Shown: positions 1-18,559 of the stretch, in pieces
Position numbering within the stretch: position 1 is the first letter of the stretch
Layout: each line of letters opens with the position of its first letter
Source: Lytechinus variegatus
Lineage: Eukaryota; Echinodermata; Echinoidea; Temnopleuroida; Toxopneustidae
Direction of reading: 5' to 3'
DNA length: 64,000 nt
Assembly: GCF_018143015.1 (NCBI RefSeq)
Contig: NC_054757.1
Coordinates: 5,442,001-5,506,000 of the forward strand
The notes under the pieces: generated by a model
Databases searched by the model: none
What the model saw: the letters and a program-made list of their open reading frames with translations, nothing else
Told to the model about the DNA's origin: nothing
Translations under genes and position numbers: made by a program

Positions 1-760
1 CCGCTATAATCTGATTTTTTTTTTGGGGGGATGGGGGTTCAGAGGGTAATCCTAACTAAAGACTGAAGTCTTAAGTATATGTAAGTTTTTATTGTTATAA
101 ACAAGATAAGGTATCTCATGTGGTCTTAATATAAGCCGAAAGCGAAGGGCGAGCTAAAATTCCTTGATATTTTATTTCCTTAGAACTGAAGATTCTGAGC
201 AGTTTTTATAATCATGAACAAAGATAAGTATCCAACTAAACAATGCGAGCGCGAAGCGCGAGCCGAAATTTTATTATAGTAACGTGAAAAGGGACTCAAT
301 TAGGACTGTTTTTTGTGATTAATGAAGAGGATACAAGTATCACCAATTAAATAATGATAGTGCGAAGCGCGAGCTCAAAATTTTTGATATTCCGACCTGA
401 AAACTGGACAGTCTAAGCGCGTTTTTATTTAAATAAACAACAAGCTGTGTGTCTCAAACAATTAAATGCGAGCGCGAAGCACGAGCTTAATTCTTTTTTA
501 TACTGACATAATAAAGAAGCATTTTGACAAATTTTGGCAAGAATTTCCAAACAGGATAGGTATCTCACAAATCAAACAATGCGAGCGCGCAGCGCGAGCT
601 GAAAATTTTGATATAACAATTTGTGTAAATCAAAATAATGTGTGCAAATTGATTTCAGAACTGGATATATGAAGTGTCATTTAATCCTCTTAAATGGGAT
701 TCATTACACAGGCAATGCGAGCGCGAATCACGAGCGAAAATTTTAATATTAAGTCTATTT
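1..760. repeat. Degenerate tandem repeat, ~110-base units
   Basis: A GC-rich motif close to GCGAGCGCGAAGCGCGAGC recurs near 136, 250, 361, 470, 585 and 720, about every 105-135 bases. It sits in an AT-rich unit that also repeats phrases such as 'aaca(a)gataggtatctcac' and 'aaaatttttgatat'. The spacing shows a diverged minisatellite. The same 'gcgag...gcgag' motif lies inside the CAGTGGCGTA dispersed elements near 24.95, 51.67 and 51.97 kb, so the array may have grown from such an element. The open frames in this stretch are not genes. Confidence 0.7.
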
Positions 761-894
761 TTCAATTCTTTCCCTCATCTTTTTCTTGTTTCCTTTCGGG
801 GTCGGGCCGGCCAATACGAGGCTGTAAATTGCACATCATGGGTATAATACCTCTTTCTTACTTTTCTTTCTGTTTTTCGTAGTTAAGATAAAGA

Positions 895-975
895 GTACAC
901 TTTTTTCTGCAGGTTGTCAAAAAATAGGGGGGGGGGGCCGGGGCCGGTTCGGCCCCCTCCTGGATCCGTGCCTGT
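895..975. repeat. G-rich fragment of dispersed repeat
   Basis: A run of nine or more G followed by a C-rich stretch ('ggccccctcctggatccg') looks like one end of the CAGTGGCGTA-type elements seen elsewhere in the window. It is short and lies just upstream of the first P450 exon, in its intron. Confidence 0.3.
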
Positions 976-1024
976 ATACAAATGTATAGGATCTATCAAT
1001 TTCTTTTTTTCATTTCCTTTATAG

Positions 1025-8238
<7,214 letters not shown>

Positions 8239-8283
8239 GAAAGGGCATAAGGTCTCCTCGTGATGATATAGGCCTGAACTAAG

Positions 8284-8540
8284 TTAAAGGTCAAGTCCAC
8301 CCCAGAAAATGTTGGTTTTGAATAAAAAGAGAAAAATCAAACTAGCATAACGCTGAAAATTTCATACAAAATGGATGTAAAATAAGAAAGTTATGACATT
8401 TAAAGTTTCACTTATTTGTCACAAAACAGTGATATGCACAACTCAGTGACATGCAAATAAGACGGTCAATGATGTCCATCACTCACTATTTCTTTTTTTT
8501 GTTTGAATTATACAATATTTCATTTATGATAATGATAATA
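8284..8540. mobile_element. Left half of AGGTCAAGTCCACC MITE
   Basis: It starts TTAAAGGTCAAGTCCACCCC just after the P450 stop and follows the left arm and middle of the family seen at 6066-6579. The right arm is missing; the sequence passes into the 265-base tandem array instead. If transcribed it would lie in the P450 3' UTR. Confidence 0.7.
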
Positions 8541-9800
8541 ATCAAATAATATATCCAAGGGATCATTGGTATATTGAGACATAATTGTGTAATGCAGTAC
8601 AATGCAATTGCGTTTGCATAATACTGTGTTATATGTCTACCACTTTCCATTCTTATCATTAAATCAGTTCGTGTTAATCATAGAAGTTTATTTTGAATCA
8701 TTAGTATTTGTATGCCATGAACTCGTCTTCACAATTGCTATTTGCAATTGCTTTTTGCTATTTTATACAATCTGGATATGATGGAAAGTTCATGATATTC
8801 AGAAAACCAATAAAGATTAGTCAACTTTATTTCCAAAGGGGCATTGGTGTTTTCAGACACAGTCGTGCAATGCACTACAATGCAGTTGCGTTCGCAAAAT
8901 AAGTGTTACATTTGTGCTACATCCATTTTTATAACAAGATTAGCTCGTATCAATGATGATAGTTTCTTTTAAATCTTTGATATTTTTATGCCATAACTTG
9001 TCTTTAAATTTCATGCTATTTCATACGATTCTGGATTATGATGGAAAGATTATGATATTAAGAAAATGATTAATAAAGATATGCAAGCTTCCAAGGAGGG
9101 AACAATAGTATTTTTAGTCATTATCGTGCTATGCACTACAATGCAATTACGGTAGCAAAGTAAGTATTATATATATACTACATCCATTGTTATCATAAAA
9201 TGTGCTCATTCTAATCATGCTGTTTTGAATCTTTGATATTTGTATGCCATGGACTTGTATTCACACAGTTTGTTATTTTATACAATTTTGGCTATGATGG
9301 AAAATTCATCTTAATAAAACCTGTAATAAAGATTAGTCAACTTTATGACCAAGGGAACATTGGTATTTTCAGACACAGTCATGTAATGCGTTACAATGCA
9401 ATTGCGTTAGCAAAATCAAGTGTTATTTATCTACACTGTTAAAAGCAACCCCTGATTTTACAGAAGAAAAAAAAAAGATTTTGCAGAAAGCAATAACCGA
9501 ATCATTCTGTAAATTCATAAAACATGAAATTGTCTACAATTTAACAGAACAGGTCTATTTAAGGAAATTGGTAAGGTTCCATACACCAAATACCAATTTC
9601 CTGCAATTTTCCATGATACAATGTAAGATTACAGTGTTCTCGAGACTCTGCTGCATGAACTTCTTTTGTTTTATCATCACAATATTAGCTCGTATTCGCC
9701 ATGATGGTTTTTAAAACATCGATCTGTTGATACATGTACGTGTATGTCATGAACTTGTCTTTAAATGTTTCACTAATTTATACAATTTGGATAGAATGAA
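8540..9800. repeat. Tandem array, ~255-278-base units, cut by a MITE
   Basis: The phrase 'acaatgca(a/g)ttgcgtt(t/a/c)gca' recurs near 8599, 8877, 9139 and 9394. Each is followed by 'gtgttat..tctac', a TATCAT/'cgtat' block, 'tttgtatgccatgaacttgtcttcac' and 'ttttatacaatctggatatgatgga'. There are about four and a half units. The last is split at 9432-9672 by a MITE; the unit resumes at 'tcatcacaatattagctcgtatt' (9674) and fades by about 9800. Confidence 0.8.
9432..9672. mobile_element. MITE, TACACTGTTAAAA family, inserted in tandem array
   Basis: It starts TACACTGTTAAAAGC and is the reverse orientation of the copy at 7009-7256. It lacks the last ~20 bases of the far end. Tandem-unit sequence flanks it on both sides, so it arrived after the array formed. 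Confidence 0.7.
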
Positions 9801-10450
9801 GAGTAGCATTCACACTCTTACTTGATAAGTAAGATTTTTTGCTTCATTCAAGAAATTGTAAATTGGAGTTGGATATTTTTGTTGACGAATTAAAATGTTT
9901 GTTTAATTAAATTGATGGGAAGGTCAATATCGATAGTTTCTCATTGTCCATGGGTTTCTATTATTACTTACATGTACGCCCTTAGTCGGAAATTGTTGTA
10001 ATGTATTTAAAGAAGGATTCGTAAATAACGATTGCATGGCTAAGTGTGTGTGTCTGTGTAGAATTGTGTACGTTGGCATTAACGTGGGTGTGGGTTACAC
10101 ATTGAGAGTGAGGAAGGGGGAATGGATGTGTGGTTAGTGAGTGAGGATGTGCACGTGCATTGGTGAATCCGTGTATTCAGTTACATGTACGTGATAGTAT
10201 GTTTGAACTGTGTGAATGTATATATTCACATAAAGAATACCTTTTTATAGGGGTAATTAGGGCAGGCCTAAAGCGTTTTATTCAAATCGTTTTAATCAAA
10301 ACATAGTTTCCTTACTTTTAAGAAAAAATATGCAATAGACAATTATATCGCATACGAATAAAAAACGATGTACCTACATATTATTACTTCTCAGAAGTGA
10401 AATACATCCTCACGTGAATCCACAGCATGCGCATCCAAATGTAACCTCAC

Positions 10451-10836
10451 TATGACGGGCCGTTCATGCCATAAGCCGACATTCATTCACTTACTCGAGT
10501 GAGTGAGTGATTCACTGGCCTACCTACGGGCCACAACCCATGCAAAGGACGTATCCCTGCCCCCCCCCCTGACGAGCTTGAAAGACCTTTTTGCCCCCCT
10601 GGCGGAACTTTATTGCCCCCCGTGACGAGCTTGAAGACCTTTTTTCTTTTTTTTTTGCTCTCACTTCAGTGAGGGGGTCTCGATAACGATTCTAGCTCTC
10701 TAATTGGATAAAAAAAAATGTTCACTCACTCACTCTTCCAAGTGAGTAGTGGTAAGATATGCACAACTCATTCACTCACTCTGCATGCTAAAGCGAGTGA
10801 ATGAATGACGGCTTATGTCATGAACGGCCCGTCATA
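10451..10836. mobile_element. Inverted-repeat element TATGACGGGCCGTTCATG, with nested insert
   Basis: The ends are TATGACGGGCCGTTCATGCC and GGCATGAACGGCCCGTCATA (one mismatch as read). Next to them sit GAGTGA-rich arms that mirror each other. A C-rich block at about 10520-10665 ('cctacctacgggccacaacc' and two 'gacgagcttgaa..gaccttttt' repeats) resembles the element at 54715-55005 and looks like a later insertion. Confidence 0.7.
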
Positions 10837-10968
10837 CCTCACCGACACACACACACACACGCACCCTCTCCAAGTACCTCTTACCATAATTACGCCCTAA
10901 ACACACGCACACACATGCCACGGTCAATACGAAAACCTTTTAAACGATAATAACATGTGGGGGGTTGT

Positions 10969-11245
10969 GGAGCGTTGTGGCCCAGTGGATAAGTCCTCTG
11001 ACTTTGAAACAGAGGGTCGTGGGTTCGAATCCCAGCCATGGCGTAATTTCCTTCAGCAAGAAATTTATCCACGTTGTGCTGCACTCGACCCAGGTGAGGT
11101 GAATGGGTACCCGGATTAATTTCTTGAATGCATGAGCGCTGAAAGGCAGCTCGAGCTAAAGCCGGGGTAATAATGATAATAACAACGCGCCTCGGAATAG
11201 AATATTTCTAGATCGATGGCGCTATATAAATGCCTATTATTATTG
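10969..11245 (+). mobile_element. tRNA-derived SINE, family B
   Basis: The head has A-box TGGCCCAGTGGATAAGTCC and B-box GGTCGTGGGTTCGAATCCC. The body contains 'gaatgggtacccgg' and the tail is 'ggcgctatataaatgcc' plus (TAT)n. Other copies in this window: 18884-19162, 24083-24350, 27246-27440 and 27790-28065. Confidence 0.88.
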
Positions 11246-11459
11246 CTAACATCATATAATGCAGCCAACTGGAAGCATGGTAAATTAAAAGTACACCGAT
11301 CCTTCACCCACACAGACACAACCCCCCCCCCCTCACACACATGCTTTAAGGTTCATGCTCGCAGAATATGTTCGCCACGATCAGCAATTGAGCCTTCGAA
11401 ATATATATTGCACACTGAATACATTTAGTCGATTAAGGGAGTTTCAATATAAACCCTTG

Positions 11460-12640
11460 CATAACATTATATACACGAACCAGTAACCACCACCTTTTCC
11501 GTTTTTTGGTCTTGTTTCGACCAATTTACATGTACGCTCATTTTGTGAAGAAGAAACGTATGAACATCTATTTTATATTTGTGAATTTTAAATATCACTT
11601 AGGGATCTGTGTGCAAGAAGTTTAAATTTTGAAATAAATACATTTAGTTGGCGGGAAATTTTTTTTCGGGAAGCAGGAGAAAAGTAAAGGTAAATATCAA
11701 TTAATTATGTTTTGATTTAGTTCAATATCTCACTTACAAAAACCGAGAATTGAAAAAAATCCCCTAATTGAATGAATTTTTTAAAAATAGTATTAGATGG
11801 GCTCAAAGAGAAGAGAAGAAATTGGCAACAGAGAGGGGGACTCTTACCATCCATCTCTAAATGGGAAAACTTAAACACATCAGTTGGAACTCTGAGCTAT
11901 TTCTCTACCGGATAAGGGATGGGGGTGTTTTAGGGATGGTCGGGGGAGGGTAGGTAGGGTCTAGGGCTGAGTTTTTTTTCTCTTTAATCCTCATAAGAGG
12001 TACTTTATTTATTCAACTGATATTTACAATCGTTTTTACAAAAGTTGCATACACAAATTTACATAGATAAAATAAGGAAAAGGAACTAAAGAATTGAAGG
12101 AAACTTTGAGACTTGCTTCATATCAAGTCTCTTCTGATTACATTTTCGTATCAAATAATTTCGAATTTCTGCCTTTTGATCTTTAAAAAGATAAAAGGCA
12201 TGAGTCGTATGTTTGTCGTTTTGAAAACATTTTCTAATATAATTTCTATAAATTACTGGGGCTGAGTTTGTTGTTGAGATAGAAACTATTTGAGTGAAGA
12301 GGCCGAAGCGATGTTTTCTTTTAATGCTGATGGCTTCAATTCGTTCAGGTTTTATTTATGATTTATTCTATGTTTTTGGAAAATCTCTTTTTTATATTAA
12401 TATTTGACACTGGGAAAAAATTGAATGTGTTGAATTTATTGTAGAAGTTTATTCTTAATTCATATTATCATCATCAATTTTATACTGGAAGATGTCTGAT
12501 ATTGTGTTTTATTGTAACGCTTAAGGGGAAAAAAATAGTGTTAAATTTATTCATCAATCTGTAAAGACATCAAACTTCTATTTGTATTTTATTTTGTATA
12601 TGAATTGATGTTGTCAATAAAAACTACTTAAAACAAAAAA
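11460..12640 (+). mobile_element. LINE 3' remnant (plus strand) with a minus-strand LINE end inside
   Basis: Around 11530-11590 the frame reads RSFCEEETYEHLFYICEF, the Cys-His motif found after the reverse transcriptase in many LINEs. The element seems to continue to about 12640, where 'gttgtcaataaaaactactt' and an A-rich tail form a 3' end. Between about 11975 and 12300 the minus strand carries another LINE end (HTTHAFYLFKDQKAEIRNYL read backwards, then an AT-rich 3' UTR). No intact ORF remains. Confidence 0.5.
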
Positions 12641-13935
12641 GGCATAAGCAAGTACGGTACATCCCTCACCTACCATACGCACAGCCCCATGCACGATTAA
12701 TGTGCACAGGATTTTAATGGCCGAGCAATGTTTTTAACTAAAATACATGAATATTCAAATCGGCAGTTTGAAAGGTATAAAGGAAATCAGATTTCTCTAA
12801 TAATTAATACTAAAAGCCTTACTGGGCAAACTTTCAATTTTGCTCGTTTTTTTAACCAACTCTCGTAGGGTTGGTGTCATTTTATTAAACAAAGCCATTT
12901 CCTAATATCATTTTAACCCAGTATTATTTAAACAATTTTCTAAAGTATATTATAATCACACTCAAGTAGCTTTTCCTGGCATTACCTAGTATCAGTTTTT
13001 TTACATCGATCAAATTCGTTTTACTTTCGTAAATAAAGCAGAAAATAAAACCTACCACGAAGTATACAACCTCTTTTCATGACTGACGAAAAGTCGAAAC
13101 AAAAAATATATACATGCAATTCAATCGTTTCAGTTGCTGTATAACCATTCTTAGGAAATAGGTTTTTAGAATTCCTTGATGGGTAGATAAAAGGTAATAC
13201 CTATTCAAATTTGTATAGATAATCATCTTAAGTTGTATACCTCCTGCTTTCAGATGTCATGACCAAATCACCACGATGTAATTCAGGCCTACAGATGAAA
13301 AAAGATCAAGGCTTACTTACGTCAATTTTCCCAATGGTATTCAAACCACTAAATGCATTCATCATAACTAACATTCGTTTCTTCCGCCTTCTGTAAACTT
13401 AACATGCTTAACTTGATTTCTCTTTAAGTTGTATCACAGTGCTTTAGGTAAACATGTTGCCTACTTTAATCATTCCCATGACCCACTTTTTTCCCATGGT
13501 ATCGTCAAAAGTTGGTTTGAATAATGATAAAAAATAAAAGATTTTTCAAAAGATTATCGAGATCTATGGTCATTAAAAACTTGACTTGTAGTACCATCCG
13601 AATAGGGCTTCGCATAAGTTGACTAAGTTTCCACTTTCCAAAAAAAAAAGAAAGTAATTTCTATATCAAGACAGGTTCATGCAAATATTTTTTGGCAATA
13701 CACCCTCGGGTCTTCTTTTGTTTCATGTATGTATAATATCTAGAAATGTATGATGTTGTTTTTGGATTTAAACGTGCGTATCATTCAAATTTGAATTTTT
13801 ACGCCTATTCTATAACCCTTTATACATGTATAACCAAAGGAAATCAAACATGATTTTTTTTCTGTTCGGACTGATTTATGTGTGTGATCCTCTAATGGTA
13901 ACAAAATATGCTGAATATATATATATATATATATA

Positions 13936-15308
13936 CAGTGCGTATAAAAAAAAACGGGACAGATTTGAAAAGTCTATAGAATTTTTGTCTAATATCATAA
14001 TCTCTATATTTTGGTGTAAATACATGCTTTGGATTCTTATCCTTCAGATACCATTAAAATAATTTAGTTTCGTTCATGCTTGAGCGAACACGGAATGTTT
14101 TTGTCTGGGGTAAAAAAGGAGGCTTGCGCCAAAATGGCATAAAATGATAAATATGATGGTCGGACTTCTTGCTAATCAGCAGACTTCCTCTTAACCTTTT
14201 CACTATCTTTGCCATAATTTTCAAATTATGCGGTCAAAATTCATTTCCAAATCTACTTATTTGCTTGAATAGTTCTGTTGTTCCTTTAGCTTTGAATATT
14301 TCTTTTTTAGGCAAGAACATTTTTTCAAACAAAAGTATGGGAGAGCGTGTTTTTTTTTTCAAATCCTTTCATTGTGTGCTTCAAAAGTTATGGTGCCTAT
14401 GAACAGTGGCATACTGAGGGTGGGGACTCGGGGTGCTCCCCCCAAACAAAAAGTTATGAGCAAGGAAAAAAAAGTGGAAAGGAAAATAACAGAAAACATA
14501 GAAAGTGAAATATGATATCATTTTCTGAATATTATGTCAAAATCACAAGATTGGATATTTTGATAAAAAAGTGGAAATTTTTGCTTGCTCGCTTCACAAC
14601 TTTTGAATACATTTTATCCGATCTGCCATATCTTGCTCCTTCAAAATTGACTCAATACACCATTGCCATTGAAAGACATGAATCCTTTCCTGTTTGTCCT
14701 GTCAAGCACATAATTAAACTTGGTGAAGGATTCAATAACCTCTTGAAAATAGGATTCATGTCTTTTATAGGTTCCATAGCATAATTTGTTTCACCTAATA
14801 ATTATTAAAGGTACCATTACATAATTTGTTTCACATAATAAAAGGATTTGAATAATTACAAATTCTCCCAATTAATAATGCAAATCTTCTTACTTGGGTT
14901 GGCAAAAAGTCTCTTCTTTTCTTACTTATGAAGGAAAAGTCAAAGGTAAAAGAAGTTTAAATGAAAAACAATACAATTCAGGTAAATAAATACATTTGTA
15001 AATAAAATTTGACAGCATAATTTGAAAATTATGGCAAAGATAATGAAAACATTAAGAGGAAGTCTGCTGATTAGCCAAAAGTCTAATCATCAAATTTCTC
15101 ATTTCTGCCATTTTGGCGCAAGCCTCTTTTTGAACCCCCGACAAAAACGTCCCGTGTTCGCTCAAGCATGAACAAAATTTATTTTTTTTAATGGCATTTC
15201 AAAGATAAGATCTTAGAGCATCTATTAACATCAAAATATAGATATAATAATTTGAAACAAATTTTTTATAGACTTTTCAAAACTGTCCCGTTTTTTTTAT
15301 ACGCACTG
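13936..15308. mobile_element. Tc1/mariner-type inverted-repeat element, 1.37 kb, non-autonomous
   Basis: It starts CAGTGCGTATAAAAAAAAAC, ends mirrored in ATACGCACTG, and is flanked by TA within a TA microsatellite. The terminal arms extend about 280 bases each (13936-14235 and 15028-15308); both hold 'cttgcgccaaaatggc', 'gttcatgcttgagcgaacac' and 'agtctgctgattag' in mirrored order. No transposase frame is present. A CAGTGGCAT-type repeat (about 14403-14740) is lodged in the centre. Confidence 0.85.
14403..14740. mobile_element. CAGTGGCGTA-family repeat inside the Tc1/mariner-type element
   Basis: Begins CAGTGGCATACTGAGGG and holds the C/G-run, the purine-rich run and 'gtgaaatatgatatcattttctgaa..attatgtcaaaatc'. 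The copy at 24440-24720 shows the same order. Both include 'tgccatatct(t/g)gc'. It is best read as a separate insertion into the middle of the larger element. Confidence 0.6.
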
Positions 15309-15358
15309 TATATATATATATACAAGCAATTGGTTCACATTCCTTAAAATGCAAAACC

Positions 15359-15385
15359 TTTCGACCTTTTACTTGTCTTCATCAG
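15359..15385 (-). ncRNA. Hammerhead-ribozyme-like core (weak candidate)
   Basis: On the minus strand the core reads CTGATGA, a 16-base segment able to form only a short GAC/GTC stem, then GAAA. CUGAUGA...GAAA is the conserved hammerhead core and is known in the terminal repeats of Penelope-like elements. I could not see convincing stems I and III or a clear cleavage triplet, so it may be a decayed relic or chance. Confidence 0.2.
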
Positions 15386-15419
15386 GGCTTGAATAGTCAA
15401 GAAGAGGGGAAGAATTTTG

Positions 15420-17000
15420 GTGTGTCGATGTAATGGTGTCTAGTGCGGGGTTTTGAAATATGAAATATTCATATAAAAGGATATATAATATTTATAATAC
15501 ATGTTCTTTAAAGGAGACCAAGTGCCTTACTGCTTAATGTGGCGCTTACATATTATATCCTACAAACCGAATAATGAATGAAGAAATGCCTGAAAAACAC
15601 CAAAACGGAATCATTTGACGGGGGGTACATTGACAATTAAATATTAGTGCGATTAAATGCAAGGAAACCGAGTTTTTGCCTGCCAAAAATAATTGGGGGA
15701 GTAGGAGGAAGATATCAGATCCACTAGCTACTTGGCTTGTGTTTCTTATACTAAATAAACAATTGATTGTGGCAATTAATCAACAACCAGTCTTCCTTAT
15801 GAACAAACTCTAACGCAATTCCTGCACACGTACTGAGAATGGCAGATCCAAAAAGCTCTTGTGGTGTAGCGCGTATATAGGTCTGTGGTTCAACATGGCT
15901 ACCGTCTGGCAAAGACGTTCAATAACTCTAAACTAAACTCAATTTATGACTACTTTTAAATCTCGTATCTCGTAACAGTTAAAATTTAGACCTTACGCAT
16001 TTGGAGTTTGATTTGTTCTTTCTTATCCAGGCGCGGATCTGGGGGGGCTGAAGATGCGCTAGCCCCCCCCAAAAAAAAAAAAATCAACTGGTAAAATGTG
16101 CTTCCCCTTTTTATCCTGTAGCACCCGTAAAGTTTCAACTATGGATCTGTTTGCAAGACGTCATATACCTGATCACATCTGACTTGTCTCCTACATGGAA
16201 CATAATTCTTGCCTCAATCCCGGGGTCCTGTTTGAATGCTTTTGTGAACTGTCATGTCTGAATTTTGAACTATTGGAAGTAAATTCATTCTCAAGAAGTT
16301 ACAATGAAAACTCGCAATCATAAAGTACACAAAGGAATAAAATTAGCAACTTCTACGGTATAGATTGGTGATTACATCCAGGGTATTTCAGTGTATAATA
16401 AAACACCCTGGAATTAACTATTCATGTTCGTGCTTATTCCCATCCTTTTGCAATGATGTCAACTTGCTTTCGCTATTTTATCATTATAATAGAGTTTGCG
16501 CTAAGAGGATAAGCATCGGATATTGCGACTAGACCAAGCCTTTCGGGTTACATTTATAAATTATTCGATATCAAGTTACAGTAATTCTCAAGGTTGTTAA
16601 AGCCGACATGATTAAGTATTACTTAAGCACCGGTAATATCTAGAATAAGCATTAAAAAGAATATTTTTCCGCTGGGAGATTACTGGGATGTCTTTAAAAG
16701 AACAGAAAACGATGAAAGGACATTAACGTCAGCAAAAAAACATTTCTTTTTGCATCTGGTGAAAATAGACAACGCCTACAGACAACCATGGATTATCTGT
16801 AAGAATCTTCAAACCTGAAGGAAAGTTGAGGCCTTAAGTAATAGAAAACCAGTCAAAGTTTGGTGAAAAGATTTACATTTATATTCAAAGGAGATGTGGA
16901 TATTGATACAGTCTGCACCCAGCAGGACTATATAGTCTGATGCAGATGCTTTAAGCTGTCCAGCTGCTGATAGTTTTCATTAAGATATGAGACTATAGAG
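15420..17000. other. No gene recognised
   Basis: About 1.6 kb of AT-rich intergenic DNA. A short G/C-run fragment ('gcgcggatctggggggg' to 'agccccccccaaaa', 16031-16080) is probably the end of a dispersed repeat. Nothing else is recognisable. Confidence 0.5.
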
Positions 17001-17011
17001 ACAAGAGACAT

Positions 17012-17208
17012 AGGGCCTTTTCACGCGTGAATCTTGAATCATCATTGTAATGATGATTGCCGTTGAAATCGTGACTGTGAATAGCGTTCATGATTCTAAT
17101 CATGTTGTAGTTTGGTTTCACACGAGCTAAATATTCGTCCTTAGCCTTATTTTTCACGGGAATCATCATTCCAATTTACGATTATTTTTTTTTACCGTGT
17201 GAAAGGGC
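17012..17208. mobile_element. MITE just upstream of the GPCR
   Basis: The ends AGGGCCTTTTCACGCG and CGTGTGAAAGGGC mirror each other, and inner 'gaatcatcattgtaatgatgatt' and 'gggaatcatcattcc' are also palindromic. It is ~197 bases and ends about 180 bases before the GPCR start codon, so it may lie in that gene's promoter or 5' UTR. Confidence 0.7.
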
Positions 17209-17386
17209 GGATACAAACGTCTGATCTCGCGAAATAACTTATACAGAAATATCGAACTAAAAAAACAAACTAAACATATCTTGTAAAACTGGACTCTATA
17301 GACGTAAGAACGTCAGCATTTGCTGGAACTTCGCATAATATAATATCTTGCATCCTGATTTTAGCCCTCCTGGAACTTTGTTCAAA

Positions 17387-18559
17387 ATGGATGCCGGAGT
17401 TTGGATGCAGATAATCACTCGAACTGTTATCTTTTTCCTGGGAATCCCAGGTAATATCTCCATCTTGCTGGTGTACAGGAAACGAAAGACAGGTGGAAGC
17501 ACCCGAATATACATCATGGCAATCGCTGTGGTAGATCTAGGAGTTTGCTTGCTCAGCCCCGCTATCATCTACAACAGCATTGAGACATACGCAAACATCA
17601 TTTTCTGCAAGCTTTTCGTTTTCGCTTATGTCTCTCTCGTGTTCCTATCTCTTTTGCTGATGGTCTTGATAGGAATCGATCGTTACTTCAAGATTTGCCA
17701 TTCAATCAGAATCAAAACCAGTCCCCGACGAGCAAAGCTTACCGTGACTATCTGCACAATTTTTTGCTTCGGATTTAATACGCCATTTCTACTCTTCCTA
17801 ACCTTGAAGAAGCAGGACGACGGTGTCATCTGCGCGCAGAGCGCTCAAGGTGACTTTCAAGACATTACTACGAGTACCATTTATCTGATAGCGTTCGCGA
17901 TAGCGTTTGGTTGTTATGGACTGATTTATAGGAACGTCAAAGGCCACTCTAAAGTTCGGGCACGCATGTTTGGAGCTCCGGGTTTGCAGCCAGGTGGAGC
18001 GGGTTCAACGATGAGACCTCAGCCCAGTGGGTCCCGTGTCGCTCCTTCTGTAACCAACACTGCAGAGGACCACATCAGCCACGGAATCTCAAACGATGGA
18101 GCGTCTACAGTTCCTTCTGTCTCGGGCTCCATTCATCTTGACAAATCTGCTACCCTGCACCCCGACAGACAAGCTTGGAAGGAACATGCTGTCAACAGTG
18201 TATCAAACAACAACGCCCTCTCGCAACAAAATATTGCATCCACTGCTCAGAATGAACGTGGTGAAGGAGATAGAAAAGGGAAGACCGATAAAGTGAAATC
18301 TAAAAGAGCACCTCTTGATAAAACGACGAAGATGATGCTAGCCGTGACGGTGATTTACTTCCTTACGTGGGTTCCAGAGATTATTATTGTGACCCTCTTC
18401 GAGCGATTGATTTCTACAGAATTGAACAACGTTTTTGTGGAACTCATCATAGCTCTCTTGCGGGATCTGTTTGCAGTAAATCAAATCATCAATCCAGTTA
18501 TATATGGACTTATCAACAAGAAGTTTAGAGAGGATGTTTTGAGAGTGCTAAAGAGGTAG
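17387..18559 (+). CDS. Rhodopsin-class G protein-coupled receptor, intronless, 390 aa
   Basis: Start is ATG 17387 in the context AAAATGG; the frame is open to 17348 but begins there with TTG. The protein has a very short N-terminus, then TM1 with GN (N23), TM2 with D50 in AVVDLGVCLL, the extracellular cysteine C74 before TM3, DRY at 98-100, FLTWVP in TM6 (about 325-330) and NPVIY in TM7 (about 369-373). Intracellular loop 3 is long (about 130 residues) and rich in Ser, Gly and Asn. All core class-A motifs are intact, so it should fold and couple to G proteins at the plasma membrane. The ligand is unknown. Single-exon, fast-evolving, lineage-expanded receptors of this type have been reported in sea urchins. 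A broken paralogue lies 4 kb downstream. Confidence 0.92.
   Translation: MDAGVWMQIITRTVIFFLGIPGNISILLVYRKRKTGGSTRIYIMAIAVVDLGVCLLSPAIIYNSIETYANIIFCKLFVFAYVSLVFLSLLLMVLIGIDRYFKICHSIRIKTSPRRAKLTVTICTIFCFGFNTPFLLFLTLKKQDDGVICAQSAQGDFQDITTSTIYLIAFAIAFGCYGLIYRNVKGHSKVRARMFGAPGLQPGGAGSTMRPQPSGSRVAPSVTNTAEDHISHGISNDGASTVPSVSGSIHLDKSATLHPDRQAWKEHAVNSVSNNNALSQQNIASTAQNERGEGDRKGKTDKVKSKRAPLDKTTKMMLAVTVIYFLTWVPEIIIVTLFERLISTELNNVFVELIIALLRDLFAVNQIINPVIYGLINKKFREDVLRVLKR

Noticed and set aside
17348-17386. N-terminal extension of the GPCR (13 residues)
   Set aside because: It would start at TTG; the ATG at 17387 has a strong context and gives a proper TM1.
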